Shown piece after piece: positions 12,601-27,600 of a DNA stretch of 64,000 nt; the first letter of the stretch is position 1; each line of letters begins with the position of its first letter. The notes beneath the pieces are model-generated. The model did no database searches, was not told where the DNA came from, and saw only the letters and a program-made list of their open reading frames with translations. Source of the DNA: Henricia sp. BOLD:AAB3569 (Eukaryota > Echinodermata > Asteroidea > Spinulosida > Echinasteridae); the NCBI GenBank assembly GCA_037783545.1, contig JBBELK010000298.1, positions 3,038,001 to 3,102,000 of the forward strand, in the 5' to 3' direction. A program made the position numbers and the translations under genes.

Positions 12601-15600
12601 AATATTTGTGCATCTTTTCGTCATTGTATGAATCCAGAGGATTTGTCCTGTCCCTGAAAACCCTCTCTCTCTGTAATGCTCTTGCGTTGTTTATGTATAC
12701 AACAACTGAAACGCCATTTCGAGACACACTGAAAATCACCAAACCTTCAAAATACTAAACAAATGGCGCGAAATTGTATTTTAGCGATGAATGTTTCCAT
12801 TTACGATGACAAATTAGTCGTCGCTAAATATTCATCGCTAAATAACAACTAGCGATGGCCAACGCCATCGCTAAGTTTTTGTGAAATCGCTCTTCGAAGT
12901 TGATCGCAAAGTTGCGATGGATTTCGAGTTTAGCGATTGATTTGGGCATTAGCGATCATCGCAAAGCGTTAGTGAAATCGGCCCCAGTACTCTAAATCGT
13001 TTGTCTTTTTTCCCCAGTTAAGTACGAGTGGAGGGAAGTTCACTGCAGAGTAATGCATTCCGTGGTAAGCTAGTCTGTTCAGTGGTCGTTAGAGCCAAGT
13101 TGTGCAGGATTGTACAAACTGTCCTCTGAGCTGATTTTCTTGTTCAAGTTTCTCCTAAAACATCATGTAAATACTATTATGAGAAAATTTAGAAGCTGCT
13201 CACCAAAATTGACGTTTGATATAGTTTGTCATTCTGAGTGTCTGGTAATGTTATGACAGCCAATGTTTATGTACCAAGGTGAAAATGGAACTCGGGAGTA
13301 AGAGAATACGCTACCCATCAAAACTTTGGAAACACCTTGAAAGTTTCAGGTTTTTTTAGAAGAAAACGTATAAATTTGTGAATGTCAATTTTGTGAAAGC
13401 AAATGTAGTTGTATTCTAACAAAAAGCAGTATATACATCTTCAGCCTCAGCAGTGGGCTTTATAAACAAATTGGAGAGCATGCAAACAGAAACGGCTAAA
13501 CTTGATGTTCATCAAAGAATCCCCTAAACAGCTATTTATTTATTTATTCACCACATCCAACAGCGGAAAGACCGCCAATTACAGGAACGGGATCAATTAA
13601 CATAGATATTCGAATAACTATCAACTTCTAAGTTAAATTAGAAACGGCCAGAGACACCGGGGAATCCCTCCCCTTGCTCTTCACGAAAGAATGCTCTGGG
13701 ATCTTTAAAGTGCGTTACCGAAACCTAACACACTGGACCAACGGCTTTACATCCCTTCCGAAGGACGGAACAAGTGTGATTAAGTGCCTTGCTCAAGAGC
13801 ACAAGTGCCACAACCTGTCACGGCTCGGAATCGAACCCACATTTTAGTACCTTCACAGGAATTTTAGTTTGACGCGCTAGACCGCTCGGCCATAACACCC
13901 CACAATGCTATGACAGCTACACACAATCTCTGCATCCTGATTGTCAGTTTCTCCAATCATTCAGTGGAAATACGCCTATTTTAAGACTCCGGAGGTTTTC
14001 TTGGCTGGTTGGGCATTTCTTTCTGACCTTGCGATCCAACTTCTCCCAGAGCAGCTCAATGGGATTGAGATCAGGTGACTGGACAGGCCATTCCATGATG
14101 GACAGCACTCTAGATGACTGCTTTATCTCCAGATACCCCTCACACCTCCGTCTGCTTTAATAGCTTGGTTTATTATGAATAAACAAAATAATACTTCCTT
14201 CTCAAACTTTCGAGAAAAAAAACCTAAAACTTTCAAAAAAATCAAGGTGTTTCCAAAGTTTGGATGGGTAGTGTATGCTCTAAACACAGAGGATTTTGCA
14301 ACAGATTCTTCATAAAATTACAAATTTGGGGATTTTTAGATTTTTTGGAGTCACTGAATGAACCTGTTTTCCCAGATGTCTTCCCCCAAATCCGGGAGGG
14401 TTGGCAGCTCTGTATAAAACAAGATTGATTTTAAAGTGTAAAACGTATTTTTGAGGTTATAAAAATCATTAAAGCATTGCTGACGTGACTGGATTTGAAT
14501 AGTCCCCTATTGATTGCTTTCCGTGACGTAAAACATCTGGAAATGTTTGTTGGTCAACGGTCATGCGCGTACATGCACGCGCCACTAGACGCACATGGGC
14601 ATGAGTAAAATATACTCACCAGTGTACTTTCATTCGAACATGCCGCACGCGCATGTTGCGATACGTTTAAATTATTGAGCATGCACTGCAGATTGTAAAA
14701 ACGAAAGTGCTTTTGCTTGATCACAATTTTTAGCCTGAAGAAATACATTTTTTTTTTTTTCTATACAACAGCCATGGCGCAGCAACATAAAGCAAGGTTA
14801 GGTTACAGAGATAAGTGCAACCAATGCGCTTTTATTGCTTTTTTGGCCGGTTATCACTCGAGCCACGTGGGTCATGAAAAATGACAACCAAAATGGTGGA
14901 TGGAAGAGGTGACATCACTAGAAAACAATCAATACTCCATTTTACGTCATATCTTTCCCAGAGTTCAGCACTACTGCAGTGGGTTAAGAGTCACTCAACA
15001 AACCTGACACAGCGAGACTTTGAGAGGGCACTGAGGGTCTGGTCGGGTTCTGAGATAGTCACAGTTCTACGGGATTTAGGCATCACTAAGGATACCTTGG
15101 CAACATTTCAGGTGAATAAAAACACCCAAAATGTTGAAAATCCTGACTATTTTGTATGCGTGGTTCTGAAAAGAACCGGTGAGTGGTGAACTCAATGTTT
15201 CGAACAGTGTGCTCTGTTCTGAAGACGAACAGAGCACACTCTTTGAAACGTTAAGTTTACACTCGCCAGTTCTTTCGCAGAACCACACATATACAAAAGA
15301 GATTGACATGGTGTTACCGCAAACCATGTACACATGTTGATTTCCACCATGCATAGCCTTAAGTCTGTCTTAAAGCTGGGTGGAAATCTCCCTTCACTTT
15401 TATTGTTTTCAAGAGTATTCCTTTCTTTATATTGTCCTTTATGTACTAAGAACATTTTATTCAGAATTTCATCCTGGAAAAGTCAGAAAATTTCAGTCAT
15501 TTTCCGAGACTTTTTTTCCACGCGAAACTGAAAACGAAAGGTCACGTCGATCAATTTGAGCTATGTATGTGGCGTCATAGCGAGGAGACACATAGAGCTG

Positions 15601-18600
15601 CTTCGCTGACTGTGGTTGTGTACCTAGCTCCTCGCAGCAAACACGTACACGTTGTATGCACGCACGGAACCGCGGATTTTCCACAGAGTTGCAAGTGTTA
15701 CCACCAACAAGGCACGAAACTGGCATTTTATTGATATCAAAAATGAATTCAGTGTAACAACCACTGAGAAAATACACCGAAAACTTTTACAGAAAAATAA
15801 CGACTGGTGGTTTATGCTATGCGGAAAGCATGCATCCTGCTTTGCAAAATAGTGACCGTCTCCTCGCTATGACGTAGCAGGGTCAATGCATATCATGACG
15901 TTATCGCCCCGTTTTTCATTTTGGCCTGTTGCCGGTTGACGAATACAATCTAGTTTTTAATTTTTCTCTCTAATATAAAGTCAGCAATAAAGATAAGAAA
16001 AACGCAACTTTATCAAGTAACATCCGTTTTATAAAATAAATTTCTTTCTCGCCAAGTAGCTTCAAGCTTTCAGCCCGGCTTTAAGATTGTTTACGTCTTG
16101 GCCAATAGTGGCACTAAATTGTGGCAGTGTGACCTTTGCTTAACTAAATTACTATCAATGCTAGAATAGGGCGACAAATCGTGTGTAAAAAAGGTATATT
16201 AGGGCGACCTGCTCAATAGGGCGACATTTTGGTGTCGCCCTAATATTTTTGAGTTTAAAATTAATTTTTTTAGGTCAAAAACCATTTTCTTTAGGTCGAG
16301 AACCATTTTTATCGGGACTGGAGTCGTTTCTCTTCGGTCTGTGACCATCTCCGGAAGCTTCGGGTAAAAAAATAAGGTGTCATTTTGAGTGACTCTTGCC
16401 GAAATTTCGGTGGTCTCCGGTGAGAGTCTTGCCGAAATGTCGCCCCATTGCGGCATTCAGAGTTGTTTAAAGCATTACTCTTATTTTGGTTAATGACCAT
16501 TAGCACCACTTAGCAGCCCTATCTGAAGAACCGGAACCACAGCAGAGGGACCAGGAGAATGGAGTGGAACTAAGCAACAATGTCAACATGACGCTGAAAG
16601 GGTTGTTTCTCATCATTGAGTTCCTCTTCAAGAATGATATGAAGTACATGAAAGACTTCAAGTGAGTTTGAGAAGAACATCCATAGGAAATAATGCTTTA
16701 ACGTTTGCACATGGACCATGTTAATAAAAAGTCATAGAGTGCTCGGGAGGGACTCAAACCCATGACCTCCTGCAAAATGACGGGTTAGATTGTCCTACAA
16801 CAGGAGAAACTAATTACATGAAGAAAGGGAATTATCGTGTCAGTCCATATTTTGTGAAAAGGATGTAATTTTTCCATACACGATGGAGTATATGCGGTGC
16901 TTTTCCTGAGAACACACTAAAAACTCATATTGTGCTCGGGTGGGACTCGAACCCACAACCTCCTACATACCAGACATATCTTAACTACTCGACCACCGAG
17001 CTGGCTAGTGCCAAATAGCAGGTTCAAATGTTGTACAGCGGGCGATTTATTATGTGAACTATGGTATAGGGGGAATCAGATTGATGTAGCGGTTCTTTCC
17101 TCGCCTTCCACCTCTCTGGCCCTGGTTCGAATCCTGTCCGGGTCAGTTTGTAGATTGGGTTTCTCAGTCCCTGCTTGATTTTGTGGGTTTTCCTATTGAT
17201 CACGTTCACATAAGTACAGACGCCATCTTCGTAGGAAATCATGCTACTGCGTATTAAACGCTATAAAGTACGCGCGCACACACTCTAGAACATGTTCCAA
17301 ACACGCGCGCGTGTTGCTCGAAATTTGTTCGAAATACGGCGCAACCGTTGCGCGTCACAAAAAATACTCTAAAAATCATGTCGCACGTGGCAATTTGTAG
17401 GAAGTGACGTCATTTGACCGTGATCAATACAAGATTTTTCTCCCACCTCTAAAACTGATAATTTTTTTATCAGCTTCTCTTCATGGGTTTCCTCAGGCTT
17501 ACAAGCTACAGTGCTTCGGGCACTTTTGAGGAATCTTTGGTTTCAATACCAGAAAGAAAGAATTAATCATTTTTCATATTTATTGAGAATAATTAAATGA
17601 AGTGATTTCTCTGGTGTAAACATGGTCATGTTGAGTTTTTCTTCACAATAAAGGTGAAGTTTATAAAAGAAGAAAATCACAGACTTTTCTTTTTAAATTA
17701 CAGGGTTGCAATCGTCAGGACGATAGCAAGAGGAAACCGTTTCCAGAACAATGTAAGTGTCCCTTTTTTTTTACTTTACCGATCAAGAATCGGACAAAAT
17801 TGCTCCTAAATAAATAGTTTTCCTCTCACTAAACATTGATAGCCTTTCACTTTTTAGAGATGGGCCTTAGGCACCCACAATTTGAAATCAAAAGGCTGGT
17901 GAATGTTTGTTACAAAAGAATTAGGAATTTAGAAATAATAGTGGGATGGGTTAGGGCTGTTTGGGAGACGTGCAGCTACAGTGGTCATATACCCAGCACG
18001 ATATGTGACAAAGAGACTCACCCCTACTTCCCCTATACCTCAACACACTTTCTTCCCTTTTGTTAACGCACGACTCCTCCCTAAAACCTGTAAAGGACTT
18101 CCTTTAAAATTTCTTTGAATATCTGGGACATAATGGGGGAACAATTGAAGGGTGGTACCCTCTGTCACATATCGTGCGGCGTATGAGAGGTTATCTCATC
18201 CCACATATGTTCAGTTAGGTTGAAAACCCAACGAAATGGGTTTTCTGAGAGCCCTTAACGACAGGATTCTTCCCAAAACAGGAAATGTCACATTTCATTG
18301 TTTTAGTAATCACTTGAACTTTGACGGTCCACTTGTACTTAGACAAATTTACTGAAGCAGAACAGTCTTGAAAGCGATTCCAAAGTGATTGGTTGATCAG
18401 TGCCTTGTTATCCACAAGTTCACTGTATTCAACAAACTTCTGTTCTGATCAAGAAATGGTATTTTGAAGGAAAAACACATCATTGGTAAACCGTTACAAA
18501 TGGTTTGATCTCCCTGTGTGATTGAAGATATAAATGATTAAAACCAACCTGAGCAAAAACCAGCTCCGTACTTTGTCTAACTTTTGAGAAAACAGTCAAA

Positions 18601-21600
18601 AGAGGCTTTACGTTCACTTCGCCTCAAAACCATTTCGCCCCGAACCACTTCGCCCTGAACCACAGCCTGTGCACAAAGTGTTTTTGAAGCGAAGTGGTAT
18701 TCAGACGAAGTGGTGTAAGGGTGAAGTGGCTTTGGGGCAAGGTGGCTTTTGGGGCGAAGTGGTGAAACGGTTTTGGGGCGAAGTGAATTTACGTCTCACG
18801 AGACGAAAAAATAATTGTTTTACTCATTTCTCAAAGACTATAGCACTTCAGACAAAACCATTTCAGGGAAAGTTTACTACCATCGTCATGTTTATAAGTT
18901 ATGTGTAAATCTGTGAACATTTCAAATTATCAAGATTACCAATGATGTGTTTTAACTTTAAGAAAATGTTATTTCTTTTTGGGGAGAATATATTTTGAGA
19001 CCACTGTTTCAAATCTTGACCATTGTCTTTGAGTAAATGTAACCTGAATGTTTCTATTTGGTTTCCCATTTACAGGACAATCGCTGGATAAGCAAAAGAA
19101 GATGTGAGTATAGCATTTAAAGAAATTTGTTTGAATTGGCTGGTATTTTAATCTAAGTGATTGAGTTAAAATCACAACTTGACAAAATTCTTTTCTTCGG
19201 AACCTGAGATTCAGATTGTCGAAAACATGTTTTAGTCGAAACATTACTTCAAAACCACATGTGTTGAAGTTATGCTTCTCTAAAAGCCACAATACAACAT
19301 TTGCAGTTTAATACACAAAATTTTACTTCACGATTCGACAAGAAAAATCTGACTAAAAGTGTTGTTAACAATGGTAACAAACTCTACATAATTTTTCCCA
19401 TGTAAAATGGTACATTTGTGGAAGAGATTGAAAGCTAAAAGTTTTTGATTTTTCCTTCTTTTTTAAAAAGTCTGCAGACAATTTAATTCACCATTCATTC
19501 AACACAAAAACCCTGCACGGATTTTTCAGGTTTTCTAAAGTATTACTGCATCTATGTGGCTGAAATTTCTACAAGGTAGTTTATCAACATTATTCTTTAG
19601 TTTAAGTTATGTAATGCTGTTCCTGTTTTAAACAGTTTTCCAATCATGTAATCTTTCTTGAATGTTTCTCACCTTCAGCTTCAGACCAGTCTTGGACCCT
19701 GACTCTCAACTTCTGGTGCCTCAATCCAGCTGTGGTATGTCTTAAAGGCACAGGCTCGTCAGCAATGCTCACGCCACGAAATACGCAGCTCCATGCCATT
19801 GCTATAGAGCTGCGTATTTCGTGGCACGAATTTGGCGCGCGCTCATTGCTGACGAACCTGTGCCATAAAATCCACTTCTATAGTATTAAATTCAGTATAG
19901 AATGAGCCTTAAAGGCAGTATACATGATTAGTATCTTGAAAATTAAAAATGTTCACAGATTTACGCCTAACTTACACAATATAAACATGATGGCCGTAGA
20001 AAAATTCCCCTGAAATGGTTTTGTCTGAAGTGCTATAGTCTTCAAGAAATGAGTAAAACAATTATTTTTCGTCTCATGAGACGAAAATTCAATTCGCCCC
20101 AAAACCATTTCGCCCAAGTGCTATTTCACCCCTAAACCACTTCACTCGAGTGCCATTCCGCCCCAAATCACTTTGTCCAAACACTACATCGCCCAAATGC
20201 TACTTCGCCCCAAAACCACTTGTGGTTCAGGGCGAAATGGTTCAGGGCGAAGTGGTTTGGGGCGAAATGACTGCAAACACGTTTTTGACTGTTTTCTCAA
20301 AATTTAGATGAAGTACGGAGCTGGTTTTTGCTCAGGTTGGTTTTAATCATGCATATGGGTCTTTCTATAAATTAGGGGTCCAAAAGTGTGACATTTGGTG
20401 TCCCCCGTTACACCTGATATGTGTTATTTTTCGTACAAAAATCATTAAAATGGCTTTTAAACCATTTTGTATGAATTGTACTTTATGCACACACTCTTTG
20501 AGATGGAAAGTATTTAAAGAATGTGTCCTGAATTTACAAAAACAAGATGTAAAATGTAACGGGGGACACCAAAGCTGGACCCCTAGTTTATAGAAAGACC
20601 CATATCTTCAATCACACAGGGGGGATAAAACTATTTGTAACAGTTTACCAATCATGTATACTATCTTTAAAGAGCCTTAGTCCCTGAGACTGCAGATAAA
20701 AATTATGTTCTGTGTATACTTCTAGGCATTCACAGATTTTGGCGAGGAGGTGCGCTGCATCATCCTGACATCAGGGACTCTATCACCGATGTCATCGTTC
20801 CAATCTGAGCTAGGGGTGTTGTTCCCTATCCAACTTGAGGCCAATCATGTTGTGCACTTATCACAGGCAAGTTATACTTGTGCCCTCATCTTGTGTCCTG
20901 CATACTTCCAAATAAACTGTAATTTTTGACGAACAAAATATTTCATTCAGATGAGTCTTTCCACGGTAAAGGGGGCATTTTGGCAACATCGACCATATTT
21001 TCCAAAAAATTTGTCTGGTCTCAAAATAAAAGAAATAAGTTTCAGTTGTTCTGAAGAGATAACTTAGGCCCAAAAAGGGTTACAAATAGTGTGACAATAT
21101 GCCTTTATAAAAACCCTGTGTACAAATTTCCAATATACGCTTATAACCGTGATGGCCTAAAATGTAACACAAGTGTCTGTCCCGGTTACGAGCGTATATT
21201 TGAAATTTGTACACGGGTTTTTTAGAAAGGCATGTTGTCGCACTATTTGTAACCCTTTTTGGGCCTAAGTTATCTCTTCAGAACAACTGAAACTTATTTC
21301 TTTTATTTTGAGACCAGACAAAGGTATTTCCTCGAAACTATGGTCTGTGTTGCTAAAATGCCCCCTTTACTGTGGAAAGACCCAGAAACAAACTCATAAC
21401 TGATGTATGTGCAGAAAATTTCAAAAGACAAAAAACTACTTTTATAAATATTAAAACTAAGTCATCATCAGCAATTTTTGGCTTAAAGATTCTGCAATGT
21501 ATTAACTTTTTCCCCAGAGTGATATGTTTTGGATTGGGAAATGTATTTTTGCAGAAATATACTTTGTCGTTGAATTATTCAAATTATACCATTATTGATG

Positions 21601-24600
21601 CATATATTGATACCAAAATAACTGCAGATATTGGATTTATTTTTTCGTGTCGAATTGGATACTTATTTTCTTCAAAATGTCACAATAACGAAACAACAGG
21701 AAATATAATAATTTCTTGCTCTGTGGTTTTTCTTCAGAACCACTAAAACCTGGAAAACTTGTTGTACTCTTTGAATATTTTTGGTCAAAATTTTACAATT
21801 ACCTGATCCTATTTAAAAATGTAACAATTTTTCTTTGACTCAATTGTAGGTTTGGGTTGGAACGGTTGCCATGGGACCCAATGGAGGGTCGCTGAACGGC
21901 AGCTACAAAAATGCTGAGGTAAGTATGTTGGTTTGAAGTTAAGGGTCTGAATGATTCAATAAGACTACAACAGTGAAAATCACAGCCTTGCCCTGATGTC
22001 GCCAAGGCTTTTTTTTACAAATATAACATGTTTTGAGGTAGGGTAGTCAATTTTAGCTTTCCAAGGTATTGGAATTTAAAGATATTATACATGATTGGTA
22101 AACTGTTACAAATAGTTTCATCCCCCTGTGTGATTGAAGATATGCATGATTAAAACCAACCTGAGCTAAAACCAGCTCTGTACCTCGTCTAACTTTTGAG
22201 AAAACAGTCAAAAAAGGGGTTGCAGTCATTTCGCCCCAAAACCATTTCGCCCCGAACCATGGCCTGTGCACGAAGTGGTTTTGGGGCGAAATGGCACTCG
22301 GGCGAAGTGGTTTGGGGGCGAAATGGCACTTGGGCGAAATGGCACTTGGGCGAAATGGTTTTGGGGCGAATTGAATTTTCGTCTCATGAGACGAAAACCA
22401 ATTGTTGTACTCATTTCTCAAAGACTATAGCACTTCAGAAAAAAAACCATTTCAGGGGAAGTCATCATGTTTATATTGTGCAAGTAAATCTGTAAACATT
22501 TCTGATTTTCGAGATTACCAATGATGTATACTGCCTTTAACAAACTACTGAAACATTGTTTTTGTCACCAAAATGACTCAAATCAATTTAAATGTCTTTA
22601 TTATTGGTATTCAAGTTTGAGTCAAGTCATTTCTGCCAGTTACTCAAGTTTGAGTCAAGTCATTTTGAGGTTGGAGACTTGAGTCAACTTACAAGTCAAG
22701 TCAGTAACAAATTTGAGTTTAGTCAACTCAAGTCCTGAGTCCAGTAACATCGACCTCATGGCATTATACTACTTTTCATTAATAAATACCTTAGACAGTT
22801 TACGCATCCCTATTGGCTGAGAGCACGTCACGTGGGCAGTCTTAAACTAGCGATAATGACCAGTGATAATGCCCGGCCAGCTGACCCGCGTTTGTGCCCT
22901 AGTCAGTGCGTATACGGAACACGCACATGCACACAAAAACTGCACTCGCCCGAAAGCAAATTGTGCACTCTCGGTCGTGTGCGTGCGGGCCCAACACGCC
23001 TGCATTAATTACGCGTAGTAACGCGCGCGATCGAACAAAAACAACTTCACGCACAGCTAGCAGTTGTACGAATGCGGTGTTGACACTGTAGGAAAGTGAA
23101 TGCAAAACATGGCAAAACGACGAGCTTATTTTGTTGAGTTTTACCGATTTACACGAAAAGGTATTTATGAATGGGATTAAAAGTAGGTTTGGCCAATCTT
23201 AAACAACCCGTTTAAAACCAGCTAGGGATCCTGGGCGGTAATAATACCCTCGCCTGGCGGCTCGGGCATTATCATATGTTTAAGATTGGCCAAACGTACT
23301 TTTAATCCCTAATTAATTTACATGCTTCATAAAAGGTCTTTGAGACTTTGCAGATTACCTTGTTATGAACAGAACCTTAATTATCAGGGGAAAAACTACA
23401 AAGAACAAAAAATTGAGACCTAAAAATGTCCTTCTTGTAAGCAGAATGTCGTATTAACAGTACTCTTATTAACAAGGTTTGAACATATACATACTGCATG
23501 TTTTTGTTTGTTTTTGTTTTCATTTGATGAGGAATTTTTAAAAAGTAAGCTTTCCAAATCTGTCCCTTATTTTCAAGACATTCAGTTTTCAAGACGAGAT
23601 CGGTTTACTCCTCCTACAAGTCTGCCAAGTCGTGCCCTACGGTGTGCTGTGTTTCCTCCCATCCTACGGAATGATGAACAAGCTTTCTCAACGATGGAAG
23701 GTGAAAACAGTTGCTTCAAATATTTAGCTTTCAAGGACAGGAAAATAATGACACTTTCTAAAAGTTTGTGGGTTTTGTATCTTTTTTTTTCAAAATAGAA
23801 GAAATTACTTTAGCTTGTTCTAAGAAGATAACTTAAAGCCGGGCTGAAAGCTTGAAACTACTTGGCGAGGAAGAAAGTTATTTTATAAAACGGATGTTTC
23901 TTGATAAAGTTGCGTTTTTCTTATCTTTATTGCTGACTTTATATTAGAGAGAAAAATGAAAAACTATACCGTGTTCGTCAACCGGCAACAGGCCAAAATT
24001 AAAAGTTTAAATAAGGCGCAATGCATAGGCAGATTTGTTGCAAAGTTTATGATAACAATTAATTATGTTGCCGACATCGTAAACAAATTCTTAGGATTCA
24101 CGTAAACAGTTATGCATAAGGAAATCTTGATTATTTACAGCAAGTATTTTCTCTCCCTTTAATGAGACATTTTTACAGGGAACTTTTAGACTATATTTCA
24201 GATTATATACCTCATGCGTAGATTCCTGTCATCTGATTGGTTAAAAGTGGGGGCATTGAATCAGCTAGACCCGGTGCGTATATGCCCACCGGGCATAGTC
24301 TTTGCCATGCCCCGGGCATAGTCATTTAGCGGGTTCCGGACGCGCGCATTACATGTGTTAGCATAGCTGTGCACCAACTATGCAGCTGGGCGCTTCACGT
24401 AAACATTCAGCAGGACGGTAATGGCGGAATCTCGACGAAGTCGTCTTGTCGTCTGTCGCAGATGATGAAGTCTTTAAGAAAATAAGAGAAGTGGCCTGGT
24501 GAAAACTGTGTCAGGTAAAATGTGCTACTAAAGTGCCAGGTGATTATGCTACAATTTTTTCCTGTAAATATACAACTTTTCCGCCGTAGACCAGCTTCCG

Positions 24601-27600
24601 AAATTGAAACTCGAAGGACCACTGTCATGACTGTGACTGTTTATCGTTACTTTTAACGAACCAGATGACAAAAATCTACACATTCGGTATATAGAACAAA
24701 TATTGACTGCTGTTTAGGCTTCGAGATCACCTTGGGCCTAATAACCATGCCCCTCATTGCAGTATACTATATGTTACTCTTTCGAGGCTTAAGTTATCTT
24801 GTTAGAACAAATTATATTTTAGAGAACATCAAAGTATTTATAGAAAAATATTTTCTGGGTTGCCAAAAGGGTCTCTCGACCTGAGAAATATCGTTGTACA
24901 CGCTGTACTTCATCTAAAAGTCCTAATTATTTCTTTCCAAACCTCGCACATCAACTCTGTTTTCTGTCCTCATTTTTCAGAATACGGGATTGTGGGACCG
25001 GTTAGAACAGGTGAAAGTTGTAATGACTGAGGCCCGCGGTGCTGAAAAGGTCAACTTTGACGAACATCTCAGGGAATTCTATGAGGTTATCAAGGATTGC
25101 GAGAGCAAAGGTCAGTATTAATGGGAAGATTTTAATAGATGCACGTAAAACGGAAATGTGAATGCGAAATGATTTGAGCACTGGTCATATCTTTAGGAGG
25201 TCTTAGAACCCAATTTGAATTTTGGTCGCGGCACAAGGCACTGCAGGCAGAGTGGCACACCCTGCCCCAGCGGCTCTTATGGGGGCCGATGCAGTGTTCT
25301 CCACTGGTCCATATTTTGTCCGGGCGTGTTGAAGAATTATTGAAATTTGGCTCATAATATAATTTGAATCTATTAAAGGTACAGGTTCTACAGGTGGGTA
25401 AAACCAGAAGCTACCTTTTCCAGAAAGAACCTGGTCGTAAGAATTTAAAAATGCCTTGGTGTCCCCACTTACGTCGTTAAACAATTTTCTCAAATATTAT
25501 CAAAACTATGACACCAAGACATGTCTAAATGTTTTCAAATTGTTTAAAATATCCTGCACTATTCAGCAATTGCACGGAAATTTCTTCAAAATATTTTGGT
25601 AAATTGAAAAGCCATTTTTACAAATGCATCAAAATGTCGTACTTTGGCCCCCATATTTATGGAATTACTCATATGTGGTATAGCATTGGTCCGTTATTTC
25701 GATGTGGTAGGTGCTTCGCTGACGTGAAAATTTGTTTGTAGAAATACTCAAGAGACTCTGGGCTAATTGCGTCCCAATCATTTGAAGTGTGCGATATAAA
25801 GTACACTGAATTAGACGAATACAAACATAATGAGGGGCGGTTTGGCGATTAACATCCTCTTGCAACAGTGCCCCTTTAACGCACTCCCTAACTCCTGCGT
25901 ACAGTGGCCCTGTTGAAAAAGGCCTCATTTGGCGGTGGGACTAGCGACAGAAATCTTGTCGCCTCTGCTGGACCAATCAGGACGCTTACAGTGCATTGCA
26001 GCACGATTGCAGGCATTCAAATGTAACGCGCGCAGATTGTAAACACCGTGCATGCATGTGATACATGTACTCGGTAATGCTGGCCATTGTCCGCGTCGGC
26101 GATTGGCTGCTATTTAAAGCATACTGGGGAATCCGTTCCATTACATTCGTCAGCATGCATCCCTGTTATTAATGTGAAAAACTGCGGAGTAAATAAGGTT
26201 CGTCGTTTGAAAGTTTGGTAGGAATGGGACAGTCATAAGGAACGGAACCCAATACAATTTCTGGAAAGTATAGAAATTGTTTCTTTTCGGCATAACATGA
26301 CCGAATTGATTAAATTACATCAAAATTTCCTCAGGGTATTGTTACGTCGCTTTGCAGAGTGGAAATTCCCTGATATCTCAGGATGGGCAATTAAGTACTC
26401 AACTTAATCCCTTCATGCTTCGCGCGGAGAGGTATTATCACTTCATCTCGCTTGCGGGCTATTGGCTATTTTAAGAACGATTTGAGTGACTTTTAAACAT
26501 GATCCTTGTATTCTTGCCTTTCAGACATTGAGAACTGTTCGGTGACTGGGGCGGTGTGTCTAGCAGTCTGTCGCGGCAAAGTCAGCGAAGGGATGGACTT
26601 TGCTGACAACAATGCTCGTGCCGTTATGACCGTGAGTACTGAATGGTAATGTTTTTGCAACGTATGTGACAGGGGCTTTCCGAGATGAAAACGTTCCAAA
26701 CTGAATATCATATTTTTGTATTGACAGATTGGAATTCCATTTCCAAGCATCAAAGACACACAGGTTGAGCTCAAGCGACAGTACAACGACCAATACTCAT
26801 CCAGCCGTGGTCTGCTATCGGGGAGCGAGTGGTATGAAATACAAGCCTACAGAGCTGTCAACCAGGCGCTCGGTCGCTGCATCAGACACAAGTAAGAATT
26901 TGGTTTGTCATTTTATCTGTTGGTGAGTGGTATTAGTGGCGTTCGGATAGCTTACGCTGAGTTACACAGCGTTTACACCAAGGGGAAGCCTCCAGAAGAT
27001 GCATAACGAACGCCACAGAGTTTTGCTTTGAATTCTTAGAACACAGGTCAAAAATATTTGCCAGGCAGGGCTTTTATAAACACTGTTATTGCAGGCGCGA
27101 AGCAAATTTAGTTGCCCTAACGTTAAACTTGGTGAATTTCCACAGACATGAACTGATTATGGAAAATGCATGTACGCCCCCCATTCCCTCCTATTTTGGT
27201 CCTAAATCTGTGCACTATTTTCATACTCGCATCGCGATTCAAAATTGTCTGCCATGTCATCTACTTGCAACTTCTGCACGGTTACTCGGTGATGTCATTA
27301 CACCGAGCCTTACACCAGAGACTCGACCGCGAGTTGGGGCAGTGGTGGCTGGCACTGGGGCAGACACGTGTATCACGTGATGGCAAGTTGGTGTAAGTTG
27401 GTGTTACCAGTGTAATCATTTTGAACGCCAATATTATTAATTATTATTCATTACATTTACATCTTGATCTAGATTTTAATCGCTGATAGGCGATTGCAGA
27501 CGTTGGTAGAGATGTCCTAGGGGAGTCAGGTTGGCGTAGCGGCTCTTTCCTCGCCTTCCACCAATGTGGCCCTGGTTCGAATCCCGTCCAGGTTCGAATC

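Larger units (their letters stand above)
13307..14275 (-). mobile_element. Tc1/mariner-family transposon remnant
   Basis: TIRs include ACCCATCAAAACTTTGGAAA and complement ending at about 14275. A SINE (13540-13905) is inserted in it. The remaining transposase fragment lies at 13985-14105 on the minus strand. Confidence 0.88.
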
